DNA from: Pyrinomonas methylaliphatogenes
GTDB lineage: Bacteria; Acidobacteriota; Blastocatellia; Pyrinomonadales; Pyrinomonadaceae
Length of the DNA stretch: 64,000 bases
Reading direction: 5' to 3'
Assembly (NCBI RefSeq): GCF_000820845.2
Contig: NZ_CBXV010000008.1
Span: forward strand, 392,705 to 456,704
The notes under the pieces were generated by a model. That model searched no databases and was not told the origin of the DNA. It saw nothing but the letters and a program-made list of their open reading frames with translations. How positions within the stretch are numbered: position 1 is the first letter of the stretch; each line of letters opens with the position of its first letter. The position numbers and the translations under genes are program-made. Shown here one piece after another: positions 1-8,945 of the stretch.

Positions 1-29
1 GAGTCAACGGAGAATGGAACGAAGTCGAG

Positions 30-347
30 ATGGAATTCCGAGATCGCATCATCAAATGTATAGATTGCGGAGAGGAGTTCATCTGGACGGCAGGCGAACA
101 GATCTTCTTCCGTGATAAGGGGCTACAGAACCCGCCGAAACGATGTAAACCATGCAAGCAGGCGAAGAACGAGCGCATCGCCGCGATCATGGCGGCGCAG
201 GCTGAAGGCGTTCGTCGTCGCGTCGAAGTTCCCGTCGTGTGCGCGCAATGTGGCCAAGCGACCACCGTGCCCTTCTACCCTTGGCAGGGACGCCCCGTCT
301 ACTGCCGCTCCTGTTTCCTCGCACACAAGAGCGCAGAGCAGAGCTGA
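30..347 (+). CDS. small zinc-ribbon protein
   Basis: A 105-residue soluble protein with four Cys-X2-Cys knuckles: CIDC near residue 10, CKPC near 40, CAQC near 72 and CRSC near 92. They form two four-cysteine zinc sites. The first half resembles the probable zinc-binding domain found in many short bacterial proteins (zf-trcl type), and a basic helix with many Arg, Lys and Ala follows. The pattern suggests a structural or nucleic-acid-binding zinc protein, but no catalytic residues are visible and no partner is known. The ATG is preceded by only a weak purine-rich stretch. It is transcribed towards the convergent kimA-like gene, and the space between them holds a direct-repeat pair. Confidence 0.8.
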   Translation: MEFRDRIIKCIDCGEEFIWTAGEQIFFRDKGLQNPPKRCKPCKQAKNERIAAIMAAQAEGVRRRVEVPVVCAQCGQATTVPFYPWQGRPVYCRSCFLAHKSAEQS

Positions 348-506
348 AGGCTCGACGTTCGCCGCGGCCATAAGGGCGCAAGAGGTTCGCTCGTTCAGCC
401 GCTAAGCGCCCGCCTCCTCGCGGCGGTCAAGTCCATACTGTCTCGAAGGCCGAAACCGACGTTCGATCCAATCGAGACGCGCGCTCGAATCCCAATCGAT
501 CCGCTC

Positions 507-613
507 TCGAAAGAGACCTCTTCCACGCCACTTGGCGGTTTGACTTGGATTTGCCTGATCTCAGCCTGATTGCCAACTTCGAAAGAGACCTTTTCCACCC
601 CACTTGACGATTT
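507..613. repeat. direct-repeat pair, 35 bp, 72-bp period
   Basis: Two 35-bp copies lie at 507-541 and 579-613 and match at 31 of 35 positions. Both begin TCGAAAGAGACCT, and both carry CCACTTG further in. The 37 bp between them and the flanks are unrelated to each other, so this is repeat-spacer-repeat and not a plain tandem duplication. The pair lies between the zinc-ribbon gene and the 3' end of the kimA-like gene. A short leftward open frame runs through it, but I do not regard that frame as a gene. Confidence 0.8.
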
Positions 614-623
614 CAGATCGGCA

Positions 624-2546
624 TCATCTCTCGAGGTGGTAGGGAACGCTGGTGACGACAACCCCTTTCCTGAATAACAACGCGCCTTTGAGCAGCAATG
701 AGCTTTGATTGTGAAGCAGATGTTGCCACCAGCGCGCGGGCACGAACTCCGGGATCACGACCGTGACGAAAGCGCCTTCATCCCGCCGTTTAAGCCGTTC
801 GATATAGCGGAGCAACGGTCGCGTCAGTTCGCGGTAGGGCGACGGAAGGATGACGAGTTTGATGCCTTGCCCCCATCTTTCCCATTTCTCGCGCAATTTC
901 CGCGTCGCCTCCTCATCCAAATCGACATAAACAGCCGTCACCTCATCATCCGGCGAGATCGCTTTGGCATATTCGAGCGCATAGACGACGCCGCGATGCA
1001 CGCCCGAGATGGGGACGACGACGCGATGGCGCGGCGTCGGGATCATCTCCATCCCTTCGGTCGAAAGTTGGCGCGCCACATCTTGATAATGATCATAAAT
1101 GGCGCGGAACATCATGACGAGCAGAGGGACGATCACCACGACGAGCCAGGCGCCATGCACGAACTTCGTCACGACGAAGACGCACAGGACGGTGAAGGTG
1201 CAACATGCGCCCAAACCGTTGATCAAGATGGCGCGGCGCCAATGCGAGCTCTTCGCCGATGAGGACTCGCTGCCCCCCTGCGTCGCTTCGCGCTGATGCT
1301 CGCGTTCGCGCCACCAATGGCGCACCATCCCGGCTTGCGAGAGCGTGAAGGAGAGGAAAACGCCGATCGCGTAGAGCGGGATCAAACGGTGCGTGTCGCC
1401 GCCGAAGGCGATGATGAGCAGGCTGGCGAAGAGCGCTAACAGCACGATGCCGTTCGAATAGACTAATCGATCGCCGCGATTGGCGAGTTGGCGCGGCAGA
1501 TAGCGATCCCGCGCCATGATGGAGGCCAAGCGCGGGAAGTCGGCAAACGACGTGTTCGCCGCGAGCACGAGGATCGCCGCGGTGGTCGCCTGCACCGCAT
1601 AATAGAACCAGTTCAGCGGGCCGGCGAAGATGGCGCGCGCAAACTGCGAGATCACCGTCTCGTTCGCGTGCGGATGCACACCATACAGATAGGCCATCAC
1701 GCTCGTCCCGAGAAACATCACCGAAAGGAGAAGGGCCATCCAAACGAGGGTCGTCGCGGCATTCCGCGATTCGGGCCGACGAAAAGCCTGCACCCCATTT
1801 GAGATCGCTTCAATCCCGGTGAGCGCCGAGCAGCCGTTCGAAAAAGCGCTGAGTAGCAGGAAGAAGGTCAACGGCTGTGGCCTGTAACCTTCGGCGATCT
1901 TCAACTCTCCGGCACCGATCGGCTCGGCGACGCCGAAATAGAAGTAGCGGCACAAGCCGAATCCGATCATGAAAAGGAAGGAACAGATGAAGGCATAGGT
2001 CGGAACGGAGAAGATCATCCCCGATTCGCGCACGCCGCGCAGATTGGCGATCGCGATGAAAGCGATGAGCAGCAACGAGAGCAGGACCTTGTGCTGATCG
2101 AGCCAAGCGTAGCGCGTGCCCTGCGCCGCCGATGTGATCGCCGCAACTCCAGCAGATACGGAGACGGCAACCGTTAGGACATAATCGACGAGCAAAGACG
2201 CTCCGGCGACCAACCCGGCGGTGGCCCCGAGGTTATCTTTGGCGACGATATACGCTCCGCCGCCCGAAGGATAGGCGTAGATCGTCTGCCGATAGCTCGC
2301 GCTGACGATGGCGATCAAAGCGACGATGCAAAGCGACAAAGGGATGATGTAACCGAACGCGCGCGCATCGCCGTAAGCGACGGCGACGGCCAACACGAGG
2401 AGGATCTCTTCGGTGGCATACGCCGTCGAAGAGAGCGCGTCCGAAGAGAAGACGGCGAGCGCCGTCTTCTTCGTCAACCTTTCATGCACGGCTTGCGCCG
2501 TCGGCAACGGAGTGCCGACCAGCAACCGTTTGATGGAAACCGCCAT
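624..2546 (-). CDS. kimA: KimA-like APC-family potassium importer
   Basis: A 640-residue membrane protein of the APC superfamily. From memory it is close along its whole length to Bacillus KimA (YdaO), a proton-coupled, high-affinity K+ importer inhibited by c-di-AMP. Matching landmarks are the N-terminal SIKRLLVGTPL, SSDALSSTAYATEEIL in the first helix, YAYPSGGGAYIV, LVDYVLTVAVS, IPLYAIGVF, and the cytoplasmic tail (about residues 505-640) ending HNQSSLLLKGALLFRKG then VPYHLER. The tail is universal-stress-like and is the c-di-AMP-responsive part in Bacillus. I chose the ATG at 2546 because GGGTGAAGAA precedes it and the KimA-like sequence begins there; an upstream in-frame start would lie inside the terminator hairpin. 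Expression is probably controlled by the c-di-AMP riboswitch directly upstream. Confidence 0.88.
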   Translation of the reverse strand: MAVSIKRLLVGTPLPTAQAVHERLTKKTALAVFSSDALSSTAYATEEILLVLAVAVAYGDARAFGYIIPLSLCIVALIAIVSASYRQTIYAYPSGGGAYIVAKDNLGATAGLVAGASLLVDYVLTVAVSVSAGVAAITSAAQGTRYAWLDQHKVLLSLLLIAFIAIANLRGVRESGMIFSVPTYAFICSFLFMIGFGLCRYFYFGVAEPIGAGELKIAEGYRPQPLTFFLLLSAFSNGCSALTGIEAISNGVQAFRRPESRNAATTLVWMALLLSVMFLGTSVMAYLYGVHPHANETVISQFARAIFAGPLNWFYYAVQATTAAILVLAANTSFADFPRLASIMARDRYLPRQLANRGDRLVYSNGIVLLALFASLLIIAFGGDTHRLIPLYAIGVFLSFTLSQAGMVRHWWREREHQREATQGGSESSSAKSSHWRRAILINGLGACCTFTVLCVFVVTKFVHGAWLVVVIVPLLVMMFRAIYDHYQDVARQLSTEGMEMIPTPRHRVVVPISGVHRGVVYALEYAKAISPDDEVTAVYVDLDEEATRKLREKWERWGQGIKLVILPSPYRELTRPLLRYIERLKRRDEGAFVTVVIPEFVPARWWQHLLHNQSSLLLKGALLFRKGVVVTSVPYHLER

Positions 2547-2564
2547 TTCTTCACCCTGAAACCG

Positions 2565-2598
2565 AAAAGGGCACGGAAGCGCGCAGCCTCCGTGCCCC
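2565..2598 (-). terminator. riboswitch expression-platform terminator
   Basis: On the minus strand a GGGCACGGA arm (2597-2589) pairs with TCCGTGCCC (2577-2569) across an 11-nt loop, followed at once by UUUU (2568-2565). It sits between the c-di-AMP aptamer and the kimA ribosome binding site, where an OFF-type riboswitch terminator should be. By analogy with ydaO leaders, ligand binding would favour this hairpin and stop transcription when c-di-AMP is high. Confidence 0.85.
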
Positions 2599-2614
2599 AA
2601 AGATCCCCCGCACG

Positions 2615-2751
2615 GTCCTCTGCCCTTCCATAACGCCTACGAGGTTAGCTGTCGGGCTCGGGCTGGAAGTGCCCTACGCGCCTATGGCGATTCGCCCCGG
2701 TCGATCTGGTTCCCCCGCGCCGCGCACGAACGCGGCTTCGGCCAGCAGGAC
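2615..2751 (-). promoter_or_regulatory. c-di-AMP riboswitch (ydaO/yuaA type) upstream of kimA
   Basis: Read on the minus strand, the leader carries the hallmark blocks of the ydaO aptamer in order: GCCGAAGCC, GGGGGAACCAGA, GGGGCGAAUCGCC, GUAGGGC, then CCCGACAGCUAACC directly followed by UCGUAGGCGU. A closing stem can form between GUCCUGC (2751-2745) and GCAGAGGAC (2623-2615, one bulged base). A terminator hairpin follows, then a KimA-like gene, the best-known target of this riboswitch class. Established knowledge: the class binds c-di-AMP and usually turns expression off. Inference: the ligand is made by the CdaA encoded at 10551. Confidence 0.93.
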
Positions 2752-2770
2752 GCAGATTGTCAAAACCCCA

Positions 2771-2800
2771 ATTTTACGCTCTAACCCTCACGCAGTGCAA
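2771..2800 (-). promoter_or_regulatory. candidate sigma-70 promoter for the kimA riboswitch leader
   Basis: On the minus strand, TTGCAC (2800-2795) and TAAAAT (2776-2771) are separated by 18 bp. Transcription would start near 2764, just before the aptamer. The -35 box abuts the stop codon of the upstream transporter gene, so kimA could also be reached by read-through. Confidence 0.55.
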
Positions 2801-4759
2801 TCAGCCGCCGACATGAACGACAGGTCGCCGTTCGGGATTCGGTTCCGCTTGCCGCAAGACCTCATGCGTCACCGGCGCCGTGTCGCCTTCGCCGAAGGCG
2901 ACGTACTTGAAGAGGTAAGCGAGCGGGTTTCCCTCGCTCCAACCGAAATAGACGTGCGGCACTTTGCCCGTCGTATCGCGCAAGTAGAGGAGGAAAGCGG
3001 CGATCGCGTTCGGGACCGCCGGACTTTCCGTCCGCAAGACCCGGTAACCGTCCACTTTGACGCCCTTGACGCGAAGCACGCCCGAAAATTCCGAGGCATC
3101 GCCGGGCGTCACCTCGAAGAAGATGATCGGATCGCGCGTCGGGATATGGTTATCGGCGCGCTTTTCGCGCTCCTTCTGCGCGTACTCGCGCACGTCGCCG
3201 CGATCGCGTCGATTGGCGACGATTCTGATCTCATTCCGACCACGACTGACCTCTTCGATGAACTGTCGGGCCAGATCATCAAGTTCGACGCGCTCGACGC
3301 GCAACTCGGTCGTGCGCAAGGCGCGCGACATGAATGAGGTGAAGATGATCGTCACGATGAAGAACGAAGCGATCTTGATCCCTTCGGGACGCTCGATGAC
3401 GTTGACCACCGTCGTGTAGATGAAGACCAGCGTGATGCACAGGAAGGCGATCGTCCTCGCCCGCTCTCGCCGTCGTCGCGATGAGACGAACACGGCGATG
3501 GCCGCCGAAGTCATCAGCACCAGGACGCCCGTCGCATAAGCGCCGCCTTGCGCGTCCACATCGGCCTCGAAGATGATCGTGACGGCGAAGGCGACCGCCG
3601 TGTAGACCAAGACCAGCGGGCGCGTCGCCCGCGCCCAATTGGGCGCCATGCCGTAGCGCGGCAGATAGCGCGGCACGATGTTCAGCAACCCGGCCATCGC
3701 CGACGCTCCGGCGAACCACAGGATCGCGATCGTGCTGATATCATAGAGCGTGCCGAACGCATCGCCGAAGAAGAGGTGGGCCAGATAAGCGAGCGCGCGC
3801 CCGTTGGCCTTGCCTCCCGTTTCGAACTCCTCAGCGGGGATGAGCAGCGTCGTCGTCAAACTGCTGGCGATCAACATCACGCTCATGATGAGCGCCGCCG
3901 TGCGCAGCAGTTTTCGCGTGTTGCGGATCCGTCCGAGCGGGCGCTCCTCGACATCACCGGGATCCCCTTTGACGAGCGGCATGACGGCGACTCCGGTCTC
4001 AAATCCGGAAAGGCCGAGGGCCAATTTTGGGAAGAGGATGAAGGCTAGGCCCAGCATCAACAGCGGATTGCCATGCGTCTGTGGGTGTGCAAGGAGCGCG
4101 TGACGCCAGCGCGGGAAGACTTCCGGATGCGCGAGGACTTCGTATAACCCGCGCGCCACGACGATCACGTTCACCGCGAGATAGACGCCGACGAGAAGGA
4201 CGGCGAGGCCGATCGCCTCTCTAAATCCTTTCAGAAAGATCGCGCCGAGAATGGCGATGAGGGCGAGCGTCAACAGCACGCGGTGCTCTAAGAATTGCGG
4301 AGTGAATGGGTTTTCGAGGATATGGGCCGTCGCATCCGCCGCCGATAGCGTGATGGTGATGATGAAATCGGTCGCGACGAATCCTAACAGGACGAGGACG
4401 AAGAGCTTGCCTTTCCAGCGCGAGAAGAGCCGCTCGAGCATCGCGATCGAGCCTTCGCCATGAGGGCTTTCGGCGGCGACGCGGCTGTAGATCGGCAAAG
4501 CGCCGAAAAGCGTCAACATCACGAGGATCAGCGTCGCGATCGGGGAGAGGACTCCTGCGGCCAAGAAGGCGATGCCCGGTTGATAGCCGAGCGTCGAAAA
4601 GTAGTCCACACCCGTCAAACACATCACCTTCCACCAAGCGTGTGTCGGGTGGGCGCTTCCGCCCTTGTGCGGACCTTCCGTCTCTCTCGTCAGCCCCTTG
4701 AGCAACCAACGTTTGAAGCGCTTCGACGTCGCCTTACGCTGGACCAGAGTTTCGATCAT
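2801..4759 (-). CDS. APC-family permease with soluble C-terminal domain
   Basis: A 652-residue protein. A basic cytoplasmic N-terminus is followed by about twelve hydrophobic segments (roughly residues 45-465) and a soluble tail of about 180 residues. The conserved stretch around [19 protein letters not shown] matches the first helix of APC-superfamily transporters usually annotated as amino-acid permeases. The tail is rich in charged residues and has no motif I can name. The substrate is unknown. It lies upstream of, and in the same direction as, the kimA-like gene and could share its potassium or osmotic role, but no riboswitch precedes it. Confidence 0.8.
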   Translation of the reverse strand: MIETLVQRKATSKRFKRWLLKGLTRETEGPHKGGSAHPTHAWWKVMCLTGVDYFSTLGYQPGIAFLAAGVLSPIATLILVMLTLFGALPIYSRVAAESPHGEGSIAMLERLFSRWKGKLFVLVLLGFVATDFIITITLSAADATAHILENPFTPQFLEHRVLLTLALIAILGAIFLKGFREAIGLAVLLVGVYLAVNVIVVARGLYEVLAHPEVFPRWRHALLAHPQTHGNPLLMLGLAFILFPKLALGLSGFETGVAVMPLVKGDPGDVEERPLGRIRNTRKLLRTAALIMSVMLIASSLTTTLLIPAEEFETGGKANGRALAYLAHLFFGDAFGTLYDISTIAILWFAGASAMAGLLNIVPRYLPRYGMAPNWARATRPLVLVYTAVAFAVTIIFEADVDAQGGAYATGVLVLMTSAAIAVFVSSRRRRERARTIAFLCITLVFIYTTVVNVIERPEGIKIASFFIVTIIFTSFMSRALRTTELRVERVELDDLARQFIEEVSRGRNEIRIVANRRDRGDVREYAQKEREKRADNHIPTRDPIIFFEVTPGDASEFSGVLRVKGVKVDGYRVLRTESPAVPNAIAAFLLYLRDTTGKVPHVYFGWSEGNPLAYLFKYVAFGEGDTAPVTHEVLRQAEPNPERRPVVHVGG

Positions 4760-5113
4760 TCGACAACCTCTCGGGCTTCCCTCCCCCGCCGGCTCGAGAC
4801 GAGCTCCGGTTTCGAGAGCGAACGGGTCTCGACCTCAAAACTCAAAGATTAAACGGCGCAAGCGCGATCAACGCCGCGCTCGATCGCCGTCCGACGATCC
4901 ATCCTACGCCCGTTTACCGCAAAAGACAAAACTCCCTTGCCCCCGATCGGCGGGCGAAAAGATGTTGTCGCATTCTCGCGTTTTTATGTTAAAGTATCGG
5001 CTCAAAACCCTTGAAGATCCATAGAACGGCAGCCCCGGTCTCGCTCTCGATAAGGTCCAGTCGAATAGACCGCCCGGACGCCGAATTGTACGCCTTCGTG
5101 GGAGATCGCGAGG
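4760..5113. other. divergent intergenic region
   Basis: This 354-bp gap separates the leftward permease gene from the rightward regulator gene, so it should hold promoters for both. The only suggestive signal is an AT-richer patch around 4965-4996 (TTGTCG, then TTAAAG about 18 bp on, rightward), which is weak. I see no riboswitch, repeat or RNA gene here. Confidence 0.4.
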
Positions 5114-8100
5114 ATGACGCCACCGAAGATGAGCGCGAAAGCGGTTGAGATCTCGAAGCGGAGTCAAAGCGAAGGGGGCGGGCCGCTCCGAAGCGCCGCT
5201 CCGTCGTCTTGGAACGAAGAGCTTGAAAGGGCCCATCAACTGCTTGATGGCGGGCAATCCCGATTGGCCGAAGAGCGCCTGCGCCGTCTCATCCAAGCGA
5301 GCGGCGACGAATCCCTACAGGCTCAAGCCCGCTGCCTTCTTTCGCTGGCGCTCGAGATGCAGGGGCGTTATCGCGAAGCCCTGGAAGCCGTGCGGATCTA
5401 CGAGGTGCCGAGCAAGCGAGCAGCGCTTACGCCGGAGACGAACATCGCCGTGCGCGTTCGGATCGGGTTAGCCTACAACCAACTGGGCGATCATCCGAAA
5501 GCGATCGCGCTATTGCAAGCGACGTTGCGCGAGATCGGCGAGGATGGTTCGGCCTATCAACTAGGGCTCACCTACAGCGCGCTGGCGCGCGTCTACCGTA
5601 GCATCAACGAGAACTCCATCTCGCACGATTACGCCGAACGCGCGCTCGCGCATCTGCGCCGAACCGGCGATTGGCGCGGTTTGGCGGAGACTTATCTCGG
5701 CATCGCCGTCACCGACACGCTCGAAGGCAATTACGAGATGGCGCTGGAGAATTTCCAGCACGCGCTCGACCTGATCGGCGATCGCCCGGCCCTCTTCACG
5801 CTCGGCAAGATCTACGCCAACATGGCCGGGGCATACTGGTTCCTCAAACGCCCACAAGACGGCATCCGGTGCCTCGAAAAAGCGATCGGTTATTACGAGC
5901 GGACCGAACACAAAGCCAACGCCGCGCTCGGCTATAACAACCTCGGCATAAACTTGATCCTGCTCGGCGATTGGAAACGGGCCCAAGAGGCCCTCGAACG
6001 AGCTCTCGAACTGGCTCTCAGCACCGATCGTCACACCGCACAGGTGCCGATGATCCTCGATTCGCTCGGCGAATTGGCGACGTTGCGCGGGGACCACAGA
6101 CAAGCCCAAGACTATCTCGAACGCGCCGTTCGCTTGGCGACGGAGCACGGCAACAAGTGGTACATCGGTCAGGCGCGGCGCACGTTGGGCCGACTCTATC
6201 TGGCGATGGGACAAGCGCGCCGGGCCATCGAGGAGGGTAGGATCGCGCTCGCGTTGGCCGAAAGCATCAGCGATCGGCAAGCGATCCGCGACGCGCATCT
6301 ATTGCTCGCCGAAGCCCATCTCGATTGCGGTCATCTGGACGAATGTAACAACTACCTGCAGACCGTCAGCGAGACGACGAGCAACAGCGCCGCCGAACTC
6401 GCCAACATCGGCGAAGCGCAGCGCATCTATGGCATCTTGGCGCTGGCCCAGGCCGATCACGCGCTCGCCGCACATCACTTCGGGCGCAGCGTCTCCATCT
6501 TCGAGATGCTCGGCGATCGGTACCGAAGCGCGTTGGCCCACTACTGGCTCGGGCGCACCTATGCGAACAGTCACCCTGAACGCGCCATCGAGCATTTGTC
6601 GCTCGCCGCCAAAACGTTCCGCGAACTCGGAGCGCGTCCGCTCATCGAACGATCGGAAGAGGCCCTGCGCGGGCTGGGCCAACCGATCAGCGAGTCGAAG
6701 CCGGAACCCTCGGCGCTCGCGCAAATACTGACCCTTCGCCTAACCGAAGCCGTCGCCTCGCGCGAACTCCTGCTGCGCGAGCTTGCCGCGATCATCCATC
6801 AGGAGGCGAATAGCCGCTTCGTCGTCCTGCTCGAACAGGATCGCGATGACAAAGAACGCTATCACCTCGGCGCCGCACAATCGAATCGGAAAGATCTCCC
6901 CAATCTCGTCGTCGCGGAGTGGAACAGCTTGGGCCGCGAGGCGCGCGAACGCTGGATGCAAGAACATGACGTCTCGCTTTTCACCTTGCGCCCGACCCAT
7001 GCCCCGCAGGTCCTGCTCCTCGTCTCTCCGGCCATCACAGACGCGCTGCCCAACGGGCTCGCGCTCTATCCGCTGCTGCGCGTCGTCGAGCTGGGGCTCG
7101 ACGTATGCGCGCTTCGCGAACGCACGCAGACAGGCTTCAGCAGCAACCTCGCCGCGTCGCCCACGGACCAGAGCCTGATGCCCGGCTTCATCCACTCGAG
7201 CCCGGCGATGATGCGGCTCATCGAAGAGGTCCACAAGATCCGCTCGTCAGATGTGACGGTGCTGATTACCGGAGAATCCGGAACGGGCAAAGAGCTGGTC
7301 GCGCGAGCCATTCATCAACTCTCTTCTCGCCGAACCAAGGTCTTCATCCCATTCAATTGCACGGCGGTCCCGAAGGAACTGGCCGAAGCCTACTTGTTCG
7401 GCTATCGCCGCGGAGCGTTCACCGGAGCGATCGCTGACTCGCCAGGCGTGATCAGAACGGCTGCCGGCGGCACGCTCTTCCTCGACGAAGTCGGAGATCT
7501 GCCGCTCGACGTGCAACCGAAACTGCTGCGATTCCTTCAAGAGGGCGAAATCCAACCGCTCGGAGATCAACGCCCGACCAAGATCGATGTGCGCATCATC
7601 GCGGCCACCAACACCGATCTGGAGAGATTGGTCGCCGAAGGGCGTTTCCGTGAAGACCTCTACTACCGCCTCAACGTCATCCGTCTCTGCGTGCCGCCCT
7701 TGCGCGAACGCCGCTCAGAGATTCCGGCCATCGTCACCTATTACCTGAACCACTACTCATCACGCTTCGGTCGCCGCGATATCCAAATCACCCCGCAAGC
7801 GATGGACCTACTGATGGTCTACGATTGGCCCGGTAACGTCCGTCAGCTCTGCAACGAAATTCAGCGGATCGTCGCGCGCGCGGAAGATGGCACGATCATC
7901 ACGCCCGATCATCTCTCGCCAGAGGTGCGACGCAAGGCGATCCCGCTGCAAACCGCCAATCCCACGATCAGCGCCCCGACGCCCGGAATGACGCTCGCCG
8001 ATGCGTTGACGACGCTCGAAAAGCGCATGATCGTCGATGCGCTGCGCCGCCACCGCGGCAACATCTCGCGCACGGCCCGCGAACTCGGACTGACGCGGCG

Positions 8101-8167
8101 CGGCCTCTACCTCAAGATGGAGCGATATGGATTAGATGTTGAGCGGATCGCCGCGCACGACGCCTGA
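5114..8167 (+). CDS. sigma-54-dependent activator with TPR sensor domain
   Basis: A 1017-residue cytoplasmic regulator. Residues about 40-535 are tandem TPR-like helical repeats, about 550-690 look GAF-like, and a complete sigma-54 AAA+ domain follows: Walker A GESGTGKE near residue 720, the sigma-54-contacting GAFTGA near 767, Walker B GGTLFLDEVGD, and FREDLYYRLNV. A Fis-type helix-turn-helix (NISRTARELGLTRRGLYLKM) ends the protein near 980-1010. There is no receiver domain, so the signal probably enters through the TPR region by protein or peptide binding. GGGAG lies 9 bp before the ATG. Its targets are unknown; the type IV pilus gene downstream is a possible one. Confidence 0.9.
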   Translation: MTPPKMSAKAVEISKRSQSEGGGPLRSAAPSSWNEELERAHQLLDGGQSRLAEERLRRLIQASGDESLQAQARCLLSLALEMQGRYREALEAVRIYEVPSKRAALTPETNIAVRVRIGLAYNQLGDHPKAIALLQATLREIGEDGSAYQLGLTYSALARVYRSINENSISHDYAERALAHLRRTGDWRGLAETYLGIAVTDTLEGNYEMALENFQHALDLIGDRPALFTLGKIYANMAGAYWFLKRPQDGIRCLEKAIGYYERTEHKANAALGYNNLGINLILLGDWKRAQEALERALELALSTDRHTAQVPMILDSLGELATLRGDHRQAQDYLERAVRLATEHGNKWYIGQARRTLGRLYLAMGQARRAIEEGRIALALAESISDRQAIRDAHLLLAEAHLDCGHLDECNNYLQTVSETTSNSAAELANIGEAQRIYGILALAQADHALAAHHFGRSVSIFEMLGDRYRSALAHYWLGRTYANSHPERAIEHLSLAAKTFRELGARPLIERSEEALRGLGQPISESKPEPSALAQILTLRLTEAVASRELLLRELAAIIHQEANSRFVVLLEQDRDDKERYHLGAAQSNRKDLPNLVVAEWNSLGREARERWMQEHDVSLFTLRPTHAPQVLLLVSPAITDALPNGLALYPLLRVVELGLDVCALRERTQTGFSSNLAASPTDQSLMPGFIHSSPAMMRLIEEVHKIRSSDVTVLITGESGTGKELVARAIHQLSSRRTKVFIPFNCTAVPKELAEAYLFGYRRGAFTGAIADSPGVIRTAAGGTLFLDEVGDLPLDVQPKLLRFLQEGEIQPLGDQRPTKIDVRIIAATNTDLERLVAEGRFREDLYYRLNVIRLCVPPLRERRSEIPAIVTYYLNHYSSRFGRRDIQITPQAMDLLMVYDWPGNVRQLCNEIQRIVARAEDGTIITPDHLSPEVRRKAIPLQTANPTISAPTPGMTLADALTTLEKRMIVDALRRHRGNISRTARELGLTRRGLYLKMERYGLDVERIAAHDA

Positions 8168-8168
8168 A

Positions 8169-8924
8169 TCATAGCGGCGCAAGCCGCAACGCGGCGAAAT
8201 AGTCTTTGTAAAGCTCGTTGAAGCTGCGAATCGTGTAATCGAGAAGCGATGGCAGATCCTTGAGGTCCGCCGTGTTGACGACGAGATTGGCGTTGTTGAG
8301 AAAAGCGGCGTGAGCGTCAGCCGTGCGCACCGTCGGCGAGACCTGCACGAAGAAGAGCCTTCGACGCTCAGCCGGACGAAGCGCCATGATCTCGCGCGTC
8401 AGGAAAGCAGCCCCCTGCTCAGCCGCGTCGAATTCGACGTCAAGAACGAACACGTCGATCTTATCCTCACGCATTCGCTCGATAGCCTGTGAGGTGTCCG
8501 CGGCGAGGTAAACCTCGTAATGGTTCTCCGCAAGCGAGCGGGCGACCGATTCGCGATGGCGCGCCTCAAGGCAAAGGAGCGCGCGGCGCGCGCGCTGACG
8601 CCGCACGAAGTCGACCTGCGCCCCCTCGCCGCGCACGAGCGCAACCAGAGCGTTCAACAGCTCCTCGGTCGAAACTCCGGTCGAACGCTCGAGCGTTTCG
8701 GTCCTGCCCCGCTCTTGACCTTCGAGCGTGAAGGCCGGAGCCGGAATGGGACGCACGGGCGGGCCAGCTGACACCGATTCCTGCACGCCCACGCGGCTTA
8801 AGACCGGCGGCTGGACGTTGACGTTCTGTTGACATTTCGGACACCGCACGGTGAATGGGCGCGACGGCAGTTTCGCCTCGTCGAGTTGCAAACGCGCGGC
8901 GCAGTGCGAACAGGTGACGATCAT
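8169..8924 (-). CDS. zinc-ribbon protein with degenerate receiver domain
   Basis: A 251-residue protein. It opens with an MJ0042-type zinc ribbon (CSHC near residue 5, CPKC near 29), followed by a proline-rich linker and a receiver-like fold from about residue 110. The strand-3 aspartate is present (VFVLDVEFD), but the acidic pair of strand 1 is replaced (LLCLEARH) and the strand-5 lysine is missing (LVVNTADL), so normal phosphorylation is doubtful. Its gene ends 1 bp from the convergent sigma-54 regulator and starts 21 bp downstream of pilT in the same direction. Co-transcription with pilT suggests a role in pilus or motility control; this is inference. Confidence 0.75.
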   Translation of the reverse strand: MIVTCSHCAARLQLDEAKLPSRPFTVRCPKCQQNVNVQPPVLSRVGVQESVSAGPPVRPIPAPAFTLEGQERGRTETLERSTGVSTEELLNALVALVRGEGAQVDFVRRQRARRALLCLEARHRESVARSLAENHYEVYLAADTSQAIERMREDKIDVFVLDVEFDAAEQGAAFLTREIMALRPAERRRLFFVQVSPTVRTADAHAAFLNNANLVVNTADLKDLPSLLDYTIRSFNELYKDYFAALRLAPL

Positions 8925-8945
8925 CTCAACACCTCGACGTGATTC

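Noticed and set aside
395..661. An 88-residue leftward frame that reads the 507-613 repeats as SGVEEVSFE-like peptides.
   Set aside because: It overlaps the 3' end of kimA in another frame, and its only structure comes from the DNA repeats.
4760..5113. A possible second c-di-AMP riboswitch upstream of the other APC transporter.
   Set aside because: None of the conserved ydaO blocks occurs on either strand of this gap.
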